This document shows, one piece after another, positions 25,101-37,085 of a DNA stretch of 64,000 nucleotides. Source of the DNA: Setaria digitata (lineage: Eukaryota > Nematoda > Chromadorea > Rhabditida > Setariidae); assembly GCA_003640385.1 (NCBI GenBank), contig RCAB01000037.1, positions 124,001 to 188,000 on the forward strand, given 5' to 3'. The notes beneath the pieces were generated by a model that saw only the letters and a program-made list of their open reading frames with translations, did no database searches and was not told where the DNA came from. Within the stretch, counting starts at the first letter, position 1; each line of letters starts with the position of its first letter. The position numbers and the translations under genes are program-made.

Positions 25101-25517
25101 TGAAAGAAAAATGAATGTTACAGACTGTTGATAAAAAGGATGCTGCTAAAATTCAAATGGCAGCTGAAAAAATTTTCGAAGTCCAGTTTACAAGGTTAGC
25201 CATGATGTAAAACACTTTAACTTATAATGACCTTTACAGGCCTTAATTTTTATTGACCGGCAAGTAGTTGCAAAACTTGGCGAATGCAGATGTAATATGC
25301 TATAATATTTTGTCTACATATAATAATATAATACAGTACAAATAAATAATATGAGCAAATAACGCCTCGGCTACATACCACTTGGTGCTGGAAAATAATC
25401 AAAATAGTTTTAAAAGAAGAAATGGAAAAATCACAGTAAATTGGTCAATAATTATCAAAAACACAGAAAGTAGAAGGAACAGACCTCGCCGATTGCTTTT
25501 TCCAATTCAGTTGCCAT
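16195..25517 (-). CDS. Large helical protein, 26 exons, unrecognised
   Basis: I do not recognise the product (about 1,065 residues). Exons 5' to 3': 25485-25517, 24814-25046, 24402-24521, 24136-24221, 23973-24046, 23793-23876, 23539-23690, 23398-23433, 23168-23325, 22808-22903, 22546-22641, 22359-22462, 22079-22203, 21645-21857, 21295-21468, 21052-21179, 20662-20824, 20306-20500, 19921-20049, 19524-19623, 19296-19407, 19034-19144, 18656-18782, 16892-16977, 16522-16702, 16195-16277. It starts MATELEKAIGE. Most of it reads as amphipathic helix pairs (e.g. LLDVINENEDFDYTLI, LLYEALKDEKKQTMKVV), as in ARM/HEAT-like scaffolds. It ends in a Ser/Asn-rich, basic tail (GRINSSRRKNKKRK), perhaps a nuclear signal. 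No signal peptide or membrane segment was seen. All junctions keep phase except exon 7 to exon 8, which is off by one base. Exon 21 has an alternative in-frame donor after ISRE. Confidence 0.7.
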
Positions 25518-27338
25518 TGGTGATTGAGACCACCTTCTTGAAAACCAGTCTTACAGGTTTCTTCTCCCTAAAGTTATATTTTGAGCTTCCAAAGAAGCTG
25601 ATAATAGATGATTTGTAGATCAAACTGTCTGCACTTGACGTAATTTACTTCCTTTCTGATAAAACAGAGAGAGGATCAGGCTAGCCCATACTAAGCTACT
25701 TGTCTTCACCCCAATCATCAACTGCAGCGAAAACAACGACAGCGAACAAAACGTCTTTCAAGCTCAGAACTCATAGCCAAGTTACTCATCCCACCTTACC
25801 AGTCCCTGCTGCCCCTAGGTTCCGTACTGCCAATAAACCCCAGAATGCTTCACTCCCAGGCAATACATACCTCACCCTTCTCCTTCCACACTCATAGAAA
25901 CTCCACTTGCGACACACGCCACCCGCAATCATACGGCAGCTGCTTTGCAACCAATTCGTCCAAGCTCTTGCTAGTTCTGCAGTGGCCCATTCCACTTCTA
26001 CTACTTTTCTCCACTGGTCCCTAGTTCAAATAAAAGCTTGAAAACGTTACCATCACATTACATTCATCTGAGTTCTTAAAGTTCTAAAGGTCTCCAATTA
26101 TTGCAAAGCAGATTCCTCACCTGCATAATTGTTAATTAGCCGAAGTTTCACACATGCCTCGAAATTTACGAATGTCGCTTTGCCAATTCATCGCAGATTG
26201 TGTTGGAAAAGTTCTGCTGAATAGGATGATGAAACGTGCCGAATTAAGATTCAGTGTAGCATTTTCATCTTATTCAAAATTAAAAACAAAAAGAAGACCC
26301 ACTCTTTTTCAATGCTTCTCCATTGCTGAGGAAAATGGAATGGAAAAATAATTTCCCTAAGATGCGATTTTATTTTGCACAACTCAGAACATAAAAAGTC
26401 TTCGTTTTAATTTATTAAGCTAAATTAATTCAGTGTGAACATCCCTTTGATCCCCAAACTTTTGCATTTTATTTTCCAGTTGCCATTTAGAAAAGGCAAA
26501 TATGGGTAAGACGGCACATTTTAGAATGAACAAACAATTTGAATGTATTTTATTGCTGCAAGTCAGTGGAATATCCTCCTGAACACACCTAACACATTAC
26601 TTGAGTTCAAAGCTCATAAGTTTTCCTTTTTTTAGAACTGCAAGAGTTCTATAATAGATCATTTCTCTGATTGTTACAAACAAAGTCGAATAATAGCAAA
26701 ATTTTCTTGAAATAAACACGTACATATCTCATACGATCTTTTTTGAATTTTTAAATTCCATCGCGCTTCAATTTATGAGCTTTAAGGATTTCACAATTTC
26801 GGTCATTGATGTCTTCTAATCATGAAAGAATAAGCTGATCGAAATATTTCCTTCAGTAATTAATAACAACTTTGAAATTCAATTTCTTTGCAGCTATAGG
26901 AGTTCCCGTAGAAATGATTTTACATCATGAACTTTTCTTGAATCTGATTCCAACATAAACATGAGATCTTATTTCATTTGATACTTATTTTTTCGTTTCT
27001 CTCCGGTAAGATTGCTGTCCACGTCTTATGTGTTTGTATACTGTATACCGGTTTCACAAAAATTTTTTATAAATCACATTAATCTATTACAATTTATGAA
27101 GAAAAATTGAGATTGAAACTGAAAATGATGTCAGAGCATTTATTTTTTTGCGAAAATGTCGAAAATAAATAAATAAATAAATAATTATTCGTTGTATAAG
27201 AATACAGTGATTGAATGGAAATGTACCAAAAAAATTTTTAAAGAAAAAAAAAAAGATTCACTGGGAGTTCTAGGCACTTTTGAAGAAATTCAGAAACTAC
27301 CGGCTCTTCATCTGTCGGCTGATTAGCTATTTCTAACT
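25518..27338. other. Intergenic, upstream of the 26-exon gene
   Basis: About 25650-26030 is less A+T-rich than its flanks and lies just 5' of the 26-exon gene, so it may be promoter or 5' leader. The 65-codon plus frame at 25700-25897 is not supported as a gene. An (AAAT)n run lies at about 27166-27184. Confidence 0.4.
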
Positions 27339-29290
27339 TCACCCTGAAATTCAAATTTATCTTTTAATTTTAGAAAAAAAAAAGTATATAAAACGTCTTG
27401 CATACAAGAAAAGGTCCAGAATTCTGAAACACTGAACAATTAGACTCTGCAGCAGATTGCAGTTAGATGCGAAAGCCGATTAAATTCGCGGGATAGTAAG
27501 TCATCGACATTTAGGAAATTTTAAAAACCAAGGAAATTTAAATTTTATGGAAGCCAAAGTTAATGAATTTTCTGCTTTATTTTAATAGTTTCTTAAAGTT
27601 AAAATATTGAAAAAATTGTAAATACCAGATGTTTTTACTCATACAAAGACAAAAAGACCATCATTAACTGCGCATTTTGCGATTTACATTCACTTTTCGA
27701 AGGTTCTGAACACTGGACATAATTTAACTTACTTGATTTTACCACAGGTGCCTCCTTTTTCTCTTGTTTCCCTGAGGTTTCACTACCGCTACCTTCCTCC
27801 TTTGCTACCTCATCAGCTTTTGTCTCATCTCCTTTTCCTGCTTCTACCGGTTCCTCCTCTTTCTTGGCAACAATTTCGCCATCTTTCGGCTTCTCAGTCG
27901 TTTGCCCTTTTCCCTCAACTAGTTCTACCGACTTTTTGTCTTCAACTACTTTCTTTCCTTCTTTGACAGTCTCACTGGACTTTTCTCCTTCCTTCTGGTC
28001 TTCCGTAGATTTCTCATCTTCCTTTGCTACCTTGGTAGATTTTTCTTCCTTCGATGCTTCAGTGGACTTTCCATCCCCCTTTGGTGCTTGAGTAGAATGC
28101 TCTCCTCTCTGTATCTCGCTAGACTTTTCACTTTCTTTTGATGCTTCCATCAACTTTTCGTCTTCACTTGGTAAAACAGCAGGCTTTTCATCTTCATTTG
28201 CTAATTTTGCCTTTCCTTCCGACGTTTCGGCGGGTTTTTCTTCCTCCTTTTTTGGTTCTGTACCATTTCCGATTCCGATTACTTTTTCCTCCTTCACTTC
28301 ATCTTCTTTTGTTGCCACCTGCTTTTCATCTTCTTTCAACGATTCAGTCGATGCCGACTCTGATTTTTCCGCTTTTTTTGAATGTTCTACTTTTGATTCT
28401 TCAGTTCCCTCTGATTCTGTTGCATCCTTCAATGCTTCCTCTGATTTCGGCTGTTTCTTTTCCCCTTTCACTTCATCTTTGCTAACTTTCTTTGAATCCT
28501 TGTCTTCTACCTGAATTGAATTAATGCGCATTGAACAAGCACTTTACAAATCTACGTTTCACTTAATATTTCCATCAGAGATATTAATTTTTTGATGAGG
28601 TCAGGCTTCTAAAAATAGAAATCGTAAAGAGGAAGAAAATGAAGAGTTTAGAAAGGCATCTTTGGCATTTCTTCATGCAATGCAGAAGCACTCAGAATCG
28701 CCGACATGTTTCCATGATGAACATGCTTCGACTTTATTAAGTGGAAACATGGCTAAAATGTCAATATTTTTTTTCTAACGATTGATATTTCCCTGATTTA
28801 TCATGCAAGATCCTGTTTTCAAATCTCGTCTTGAAGTTTCAGAGATACCTGAGCAAGCTAATTAAAAATAATCGTAGCGATAAGTATATTCAGTACCTTG
28901 GCAAGGGAGGCTTCAGCCTTTTCGGCTAATAACGCACTCGTTTCGCCCATCTCCTCTGAAATGCATTCTGTAGCAAGCGCTTTTTCTCAGTATTGAAATT
29001 TTGATGAAATGGGAACTGAGAGCTTTTCAGCACTTTCATTAAGAAGATATCTGATAGTTAAAGAACTCGAATTCTAGAAAGATATGGAAATAAAAATGAA
29101 CTGGTAGCACTGTGGTTTTAGAAACCGGAATTTTTTTCTTTTGAAGAATCAATAAAACTGTGTATTTTATTTTAAGTGAAATTATCCATATTAGCGACTA
29201 AATTCGAAACAAACCTGGCTTAGGTAGTGGATTCGACACTGTAACAGCCACTAAAAAGCTAAGCAAAACAACGGCTACAAACGATTTCAT
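27339..29290 (-). CDS. Secreted Lys/Glu-rich repetitive low-complexity protein
   Basis: Exons 5' to 3': 29215-29290, 28897-28955, 27733-28510, 27339-27343. Exon 1 is a clear signal peptide (MKSFVAVVLLSFLVAVTVS). Exon 2 adds a short helical Ala/Glu segment. Exon 3 (about 260 residues) is almost wholly Lys, Glu, Ser, Thr, Asp and Ala, with degenerate repeats of the kind EDEKSTE, EGEKSSE, EEKSTK; no cysteine and no hydrophobic core. It should be an unfolded, highly charged extracellular or secretory-pathway protein of about 305 residues; function unknown. The donor closing exon 3 (GTAAGT) is strong; the best next acceptor (27343) gives a stop one codon later. If the intron is retained, the frame runs to 27635 instead. 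A TTTTTAAG just before the ATG may accept a spliced leader. Confidence 0.7.
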
Positions 29291-30297
29291 TTTTTCTCCC
29301 CTTAAAAAGTTTAAGGATTTTAGTATTCATCTTTTTTTAACCAAAAGGCACCATTCGGACCATGGGCTACACATCGTTCTTAAAATTCTCAAAATTTATG
29401 TAGCTATTTCAAAAATCAAAATATACCACATAATTAAAGACAAAATCTTTTCTTACAATTTAACAAAAAAATTTGAAAAGTAAAAATCACAACTCCCTCA
29501 TAACATACATATTCTTTAACAAATGTTATTCAAATCAAGGTTACGGGATAGTTTAAAACTAAAAAACTAAAAATGATATCAGATATTTCACGTATGTTTG
29601 CAAAAAACTATATAAGATTTTTTGCAGCTTAAAGCGAAAAATTGAGAAGGAGATTTACTACCCTAAATTTGATAAGCCAAAGCGATTTTTAGATTCTTTC
29701 GACGAGATTTCTTGAAAAACTTATCAAATTCTGTAAAGAGTAAAAAAAAAATTTAAATTCTTGTTTACATTTATCGGTTTCGCACCAATTCAGCAGTAGG
29801 GCTTTTTTTTTTAAGGCAATCAATTGTATGTAATCTATAAAGCTGAAAAATTAATTAAAGAAAGTAACATTAAATCATGATCATAATTCTCAGCAATTCT
29901 AGCTTCTGAATGAAAAGAACAGAACTAGAATTTTAACTGGACATTTGATATAGAGAATTTTAAGGGGAAAATTAGAGTAATTTTCGAAAAAGATCAACTA
30001 AACACGCAATTTTAAGAATTGAAATAAGGATAAATAGAAGATGGATGGCCATTATCAGTTTGATAGATAATCGGTCAAAGGTTACTTTCTTCGTCTTCAT
30101 CCTTTTCTCCATTTCTCGTTATTTCTAAAACATCGTTAACTAGGCACATCTTTAAAAATAATGGGTTCGAGCTACACGCCCTTCGAACTAGCTCCGACAA
30201 CAAATGGCGGTGTCGAATGGAAAATTTCTCAAAAATTTCAAAGGAAATTTAATTGATCTTTGATACGCATTTTTACAAAATCATTATATATATATAT

Positions 30298-30839
30298 CTT
30301 TTTTACTTACTAGGTCTCCACCTTCCGAGTAAAAGAGTCGCTTCCCAAGTATTTTGTAAGGAAATTTTTTAGGCTTCTCTCGTGTAGGCTCACACTGTCA
30401 ACTCAAATATGAATGGCATTTGATCTCTCCAGTGAAGAGATTAAACAAAGTAATTAATTTTAAATGAAAGACTGCTTTGGGATTCCGAAAGAAGCCCATT
30501 CCTTCAATCGACCGTCCAAACATATCCTTCCTTCAATACCTGTCGTATTTTCTGCAAACTGACGTAATTTTGAAGGACGAATAAATCTTTCGCTGTTTTA
30601 TACGGTGAAATATTTGTGAATGAGATGAATATTTCTGCAATTAAAGCTGTGTTGGGACCGGAAATGTGTGAAGAGAACAAGAAATATTTGCTGTACATAT
30701 ATATGGAGAACCCATATTAATTTTAAATGAAGGAACATATATATATATATAGGCTCGTATTGAGTCAAAAAATTTCCTTACAAAATACTTGGAAAGCGAC
30801 TCTTTTACTTGGAAGATGGTGACCTAGTAAGTAAAAAAG
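30298..30839. mobile_element. Non-autonomous element with 73-bp terminal inverted repeats (MITE-like)
   Basis: 30298-30370 reappears in inverted orientation at 30767-30839, differing at only a few positions; both arms contain ACTTACTAGGTC, AGTAAAAGAGTCGC and AAGTATTTTGTAAGGAAATT. The roughly 400-bp interior has no convincing coding frame, and (AT)n tracts sit next to the left arm and inside the right arm. This is the structure of a MITE or other foldback element. No target-site duplication could be fixed with confidence. Confidence 0.6.
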
Positions 30840-32267
30840 TGAAAATTTTGAGAAGTTGGAACCAGTGGTACTATATAAGAGGAAAAATTTTTATACCGTA
30901 AAAAGAAATTTTTCAATCTGCCTTTTTTTTATTAGCACTGTCTATAGATGATTGGAAGACATGATTTGTTTCTAAGCTTTTACGGCAATTATTACGCTTC
31001 GATCGAACAAAGAACAGCGATAATAATAGTACTTCCTGATTTTTGCTTTTTTAAATTTGGAAGGTAATTGGAAGGTAACCTTTAGAATCAAAATATGTAT
31101 AAATCGAAATGCAATGAAATATTTTACTAAAATGAATGTATTTTTTGTGGCGAAGTATTACTCCTATATCTATGCGATGTTTAAAATTCTTCCAGAAAAG
31201 TTCTGTGATAAATCTTCCTTCAACTAGCAAATTTTTCGAAATTTGGAAATGAGTCAAGACTCTATCCATTGGGCCAGTCAAATTTGCAGTTGACTGCAAA
31301 CTTTTCTTCCTTATCAAAAAAAAGGAAACTGAAATCAAGTTTGCACACATACAAAGAGTAGTGGGCCATTTGGAGCTGAAGTTATGCCATCTGAAAGACA
31401 CGATGGATAAAACGAACAACAGGTCAATCGAAATGAATTTTTTTCTTTTATCCGTTGACTACAATTGTACATAAATATATTGTGACACATTTATTGTCAA
31501 GTTTTTAGAAGTACGACGAAAGGAAATTCATCTCTCAAGTTTTTAATATATTGATTGTACATACATTTCCCTTTTAAGATGAATGTTTTCTCGAGAATTA
31601 GAAGAGAACAAAAAAGTTTAATTGAAAAAATATCCTCGATTTTGAAGAAATACTCGAAAATGAGATATTCCAACTTTTCGAGTTATCTAATTCTTACTGA
31701 AAAATCCGAACCAGCACATCACTGAAAACGAAGCGGGAGTTGATGAGGAGTTACTAATGAAGTCATATGAGGACGAGCAAACTCTCCAACTTAAAATTAG
31801 AGAAATTGCCATTATATTCCCTGGAAACTCATTATATGGCTCCGGAAACTGCCATTACGTCCTCTCTAAAAATTATTTCAAAAAACTATTATCAGGGAAT
31901 GGCAGATCTATTATTATGTCGTGAATTTGAAAGTTTGCTTCATAAAAATTATTCTGCAGCCGAAAAAAAAAAGCAATAAAAAAAATGATAGCACAGAGTC
32001 TGTTCAAGAAATTTTTTAATATCTTCTAATTTTGCCAATTAAATATCATTTGGTTCAGTGAAAGAACAATCTGGTTGTAAGCAGTACCTTTTATCCTCTT
32101 ACTATGCCCTAAAATTGGTTGTACTAGTATTGCAGCATTGTTATCAGCTAAATTGCCGATAACATAACAATACCAATCCGTAAATCATTCTTTAGCCGAT
32201 GACAGCAATGCATCTTTCAGAGTATTCCCTTGCCTCTTTTTCTTTCATAATTTGTCTGGAGATGACT

Positions 32268-32335
32268 ATTAAAGCTTTTTTCTAAACAAATGTCAAGTTT
32301 CATTAAAGCTTTTTTCTAAACAAATGTCAAGTTTC
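32268..32335. repeat. 34-bp perfect tandem duplication
   Basis: 32268-32301 is repeated exactly at 32302-32335; each unit starts ATTAAAGC and ends AAGTTTC. Confidence 0.9.
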
Positions 32336-33926
32336 ATTCTTGTCTCTCCAACATGAACCACTTTTTCGATATATACATATATATAAGTGTATTTTTCATA
32401 AACTGCTAATTTTCATGGTCGGTAAGAATAGTGGAACATGAAGGTGTTGAACGCTTCCGCAAATATTACTCTGCACCAGACACGATGATGGTGGTTATGG
32501 ACACAGGTGATGCGTTTGCAGAAATTATCCTTGCCTAATAGGTAGTAAAGTGAAGTTCGAACATGAAATTTGTTTTGAAATTCTTTGATCAAGAATTTAT
32601 CAGAAGAGTAGAAGGAAGTTTTACGAAACTGTCTAAAATAATTTTCATCGGTTATAACAATACAAATATTTTTGTGATCAGTGACTTTGATTGAGCTATA
32701 TGATGCACAGTTAGCCCAACGGTACTTTATTTCACGTTGTCATCCAGGTGTCATAATTGTCACCATTTGATATAGTATGATATTAATGGAAATATCAGTT
32801 ATTTATAAATGAAGAATAATCGTCAATATGATGAATTTTCGATTTCTCTAGAGAAAAACAAAGGAAAAAAAAAGTTAGGAACAGCAGTTTGAAAGGGAAC
32901 GCTGATAACATTCTTTGAGCAGCAAATTGTTAAAGATCTTTTAATCGACGTTTTACCAGGGAGATGAATATAAGATGTTGGACTTTTCAACAAATTTCTA
33001 TTTATATAGTTTTTATGGGTCGCCATTGAATGGCTGATGATATCTGATTTTGTACACCGCTTTCCTTCGCCATTTTTATCGGTGGAAAAATGTCGTCTCT
33101 TAACTGTCGAAAAAAGACGCGAGAAAAGATATGGAAATGAATTATTCCTTTCATTAATTGTGTCGATTCACCTCTTTTAGTTGCCACATTGTATAAAATT
33201 TCAATTTTTTCTTCTCAATATTTTTGTAACAAAAGAATAACGCACAACCAATAATTAGCTTCTATAACAATAAATTATTCATTTTATTTAATATACTTTA
33301 AATCGTTCCTTTCATCGAAACTCTCAGGCATTCTATTGTTATCATCGCTTACCTTTCCCGCAAAATACAATTGTCAGCTTTTGTAAGCTGTAAAGGAATT
33401 CATACCTGTTATGAATTACAGTTAATTTCTCTCAAAAAAGTTATTTGCTGGTGACAGATGGAATTTGTGGCTTTAAGCTGTATTTTTCAATTGAAATTTA
33501 TTTTAATTGCCTTTAAGCAGCCGTATTATTTTGCCTCGCCATTTTTGCTCTTTGTGGATAATGTGAATCATTTTTAAATGATTTGCATGAAAAAGTTAGG
33601 TGGTGGAAAAGGAAGGTAGTTTTAGTTGTGATGCATTACATTCGCTTTATTTTGACTTTCATATACATAAATTTTGACAAACAATAAAAACATTTTTGTT
33701 TTGTCAGATCGCATTTTGCATGTTATAAATAGTAAAGGCAGTCAAATAAAAACACTTTTGCGAATTAAAAAACTGTTCTTAATTTCTGCTGTACATCCGT
33801 TTACTGCTCCGTACAGTGATGGATTTTATCGAGTCTGATAAGATTTCTATACTTTATGACATTCCCAATGTATGTCTTCTCTTTGATAAATTTTGGACGG
33901 ATTCTGACATCCGTCTATGTAACATT

Positions 33927-36512
33927 CTACAATTCATCGTTAACTCTTTGAAGACATTTTGTTTCGTCCCCTTCTGTAATAACAAAATAGTAAATTATAA
34001 GGAAGAGTAGAAAAACCACCGGATAAAGCGTTCTGCAGTATCTGTCAATATGACGAGCAATTGAATGATAACGACTTGACTTCAACATAAGTAGCATCAT
34101 CTGATAACGAGACATATCATCCACTCCTGCTTCTGCTTTTCTACGCTGCAATGTTGTCTGTCGATTGCAGGAGTATCAACGAGAAAATATTTTATAGCAA
34201 AGAAAACCTCGGTTTAATTTTATAGACCCATTTCATAAATCTAGAAATGTTAAAATAACTTTTAAATAAAAGTGCTTCCGAAACAATAAAGCAGAATTTC
34301 TTCCTTTCAAGATTTATAAAGTCAATAAAATGTTAAAAAGATGAGAATGATACAAAAGTAGAAAAGGTGTAATTAGATAAAATATTTTGAAAAGATTATA
34401 TAATATTTCATAAAAAAATCTCAGAGAAATTGAAATGAATGCAAAAAAATAGGATTGGAAAGCGGAATCTATAATAAGCAATAACTTAGCTATTCACCAA
34501 TTCTCGTGATCTATATTCTAGCCAAATGACAGTCAAAGCTTCGAGCATTGTTATAAAAACGAAACTTGCCGTAAAGCCGAACCATAGATCAATAGCCTGA
34601 GCAAAACTGAGCTTTTAAAGATGAAATTTAAAAAAAAAAAAGCAATTTTCTACACACTGTTATTTTGAACAAAATTTTTTTGCCAATATTTAAACAAATT
34701 CAAGATTGATTAAAAACCAAGTATTAAACTGTTTTCCATCTTCTAAATGTAGGAATGAACAAAAAAGGAAGAAAAGCTATAACCTTCATGTAAGAAACTT
34801 TTGGCAGCACTTCTTTGACTGCACTACTTTCGGCACTAAGAGTCAAGAAAAGTGTTAGTGAGCCAAATATTCTACCAGTGACAAATTCTTCTGGCAACCA
34901 AACACTAATCCAAGAAAATACGACGCAGGTTGCAGTAGGGATATAAGTTCGAGTCATGTGATAGCCAAGATGACGCTCGAGCCGGAAGCTTGCTTCCAAA
35001 CATGAGAAGTTACCTGGAAACTGGATAGGATGAGAAACTTTGAATATGATTGGCCCACTGTATTTTTGCTTTCATTTGGATGACGACAAAAGAAGCAACG
35101 TTTCTTTGGTTGAAACGAAAGATGCGAACTTAAACATCGTCATACTACTGCTTGGACATCTTCAGGATTTCTTCATCCATTTCCGTTCCATCTACATCAG
35201 TTGGTCGCTCACTTCCTTAGCACATTCAGTATTTATGTTGAAAAACTAAAAAGAGAGGTTCACTGAAAAGAGAGGTAAAGAGGTACCTGTTTTGCGCAAG
35301 CCATCACAATACTCCTTGTAATACTTTTCAATATACAGTTCCCCCAATTCCATATTTTTATTCATTCGAATTGCATCACTCAGTTGAGGAAACCAACGAT
35401 AGCGTACGGAATTTTGGCCTGACGCTACTGCAAAAATTCAATTTTTACTCTGAACGAATAATAAACTCTTCAATAATTAAGAGGTTTATCGATTCTTCGC
35501 TTTTCCTATAAGATTGCGGATAAAATGCATTTTCTGTTATAATTAATGAGTTGTTCAATCGTAAGTGCTGTAACTTAAAAGATAATTACTCGAAATGCGG
35601 CGATTGTTTGCACAGCTTCCCTAAAACAATTACTTAATTTTTAATGCGAAGAAAAGATAAAATTAAAATAATACTCACTAGCAGTGATTTTCAGCGAGCA
35701 TACTTGTTTGTCGTGTGGATATTTGCATAAGATAAGCTTGCACGATGGCTTTAAATATAAACTAAAATATAATACATGTATTATCCAGGTGTACTAATCA
35801 ACGATGATACAACAGTAACTAATACTTCAAGAATCAAATGGAACACACTGAGTTTCAAAGAAAATTTCGCCATTAGGAAATATGTACAACCAAAAATTCA
35901 TCACTGTCATTCGATGATATTCTGCCTCTTTAGCGTTCTGGAAAAAAGGTGCTGGACGCCAAATTTTCCTGCAAGCTATCACCGATAGTAGCATTACAAT
36001 TATCTAAATTATGTCACCTGTATTGGTATGGAAAGAACAAAGAGAGAGAGAGAGAGAAGTTTAAGAATTACTGGATATATGTTTGAGTAAAGATAAAAAT
36101 GTGATAATTTGTCCAAAAATCAGTAAAAAAAAATTGCCTAAGAGTGTCTTTATCATTAATTAAGATTGGTCGATCAAACTGATGAGCCAAACGTGAATCA
36201 AGCCATGCCATGCGTAGCCATATATCCATATCATAGTCCTGTTTATCAAGAACTGAATTTTAATTACTCCAAGTATTTTTCTGAGCTCATTAACATTTTA
36301 AAAGCATAAAAAAGCAGTCGTAGTTAGACTTCTTTTAGAATCTTCCAAAACAAATTAAATTAACATCACTAACAAACCATTGTACTTTGTTCGAAATTTG
36401 ACATTGACTGAATAAATATTCCAAAAAATACTTCGGCAATAGTATCTTCGAGAATGGTCGGCGGTGATCTTAAAACATCTGTGGCAAAAAGTAGATTTTG
36501 TAAAACCATTAA
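33927..36512 (-). CDS. Cys-loop ligand-gated ion channel subunit
   Basis: Pentameric ligand-gated channel subunit of the nematode GluCl/LGC-like group. Exons 5' to 3': 36378-36512 (or from 36478, see the upstream entry), 36138-36238, 35849-35968, 35679-35761, 35287-35427, 34784-35013, 34498-34596, 33927-34145. Seen in order: FGIFIQSMSNFEQSTMDYD and IWLRMAWLDSRLAH (agonist-face strands), WRPAPFFQNAKEAEYH, a Cys-loop with exactly 13 residues between cysteines (CKLILCKYPHDKQVC, including one extra internal Cys), a second Cys pair (YCDGLRKTGNFSCLEASF) as in GluCl and glycine receptors, M1 with YIPTATCVVFSWISVWL, M2 RIFGSLTLFLTLSAESS, M3 AIDLWFGFTASFVFITMLEA, a short M3-M4 loop and M4 TLYPVVFLLFLIIYYFV. 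The Pro-Ala-Arg before M2 that marks anion channels is replaced by VTGR, so ion selectivity is unclear. The intron at 36137-35969 begins with GC. Confidence 0.9.
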
Positions 36513-37085
36513 CTTGAAAATGCAAAATTAGACGAAAGAAACGTGTAAGGTTGGATGAATGCGACAAACCTAGAATCGTAGTGAGTTTTATTGAGAAGTG
36601 GAATCAGAAGGGATGATGAAAATGGTACCAGATTAGCCATCATTCCATTATCAAATATATTTAAAATGGTACTCAGTTGAATGCCTCTTCTGAACATTGC
36701 CGTTAAAGTACTGATTTTCTCTCTTGAAGTAATCTTCTTTTTTGCCTAAAATCTTCTTTGAAATTTTAAGAATTTTAAGTCCCAACATTTTTGATAGCAC
36801 TATACTACTGCAAACAAACGAGAACTTTATTTCGAAGACATGTAATAGCGAAGAAATAAATTGTTGTAGAAATAATAACCTTTTCATTGTCTACCTTCGT
36901 TTCACTTGAGTTTTGAGCAGCTAAAAGTCTGATTCATTTTGTAGGAGTATCAAAGGAATAATTAATATCAAACTGAATGACGAATAAGATCCAATCTGCT
37001 TGTACTCATTAATAATAAGAGCAAATTAAATTATAAAGGTAATATTCTGAAATTAAAGTTTCATGGCTGAGGAGCAAAATCAAAC

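Larger units (their letters stand above)
29291..33926. other. Long intergenic region with an inverted-repeat element
   Basis: About 4.6 kb without a supportable gene. It holds the inverted-repeat element at 30298-30839, short AT microsatellites at about 30285-30297 and 30738-30750, and a 34-bp tandem duplication at 32268-32335. The minus-strand frame at 31051-31419 (122 codons) has no splice or family support. Confidence 0.5.

Noticed and set aside
25700..25897. 65-codon plus-strand ORF rich in Ser, Thr and Pro
   Set aside because: Composition reflects a locally GC-richer stretch; no leader, splice sites or family match.
27733..28485. Plus-strand ORFs of 75-115 codons rich in Leu, Phe and Pro
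   Set aside because: Antisense shadow of the Lys/Glu-rich repeat exon.
31051..31419. 122-codon minus-strand ORF
   Set aside because: Irregular composition, no splice partners and no family resemblance in a repeat-bearing intergenic region.
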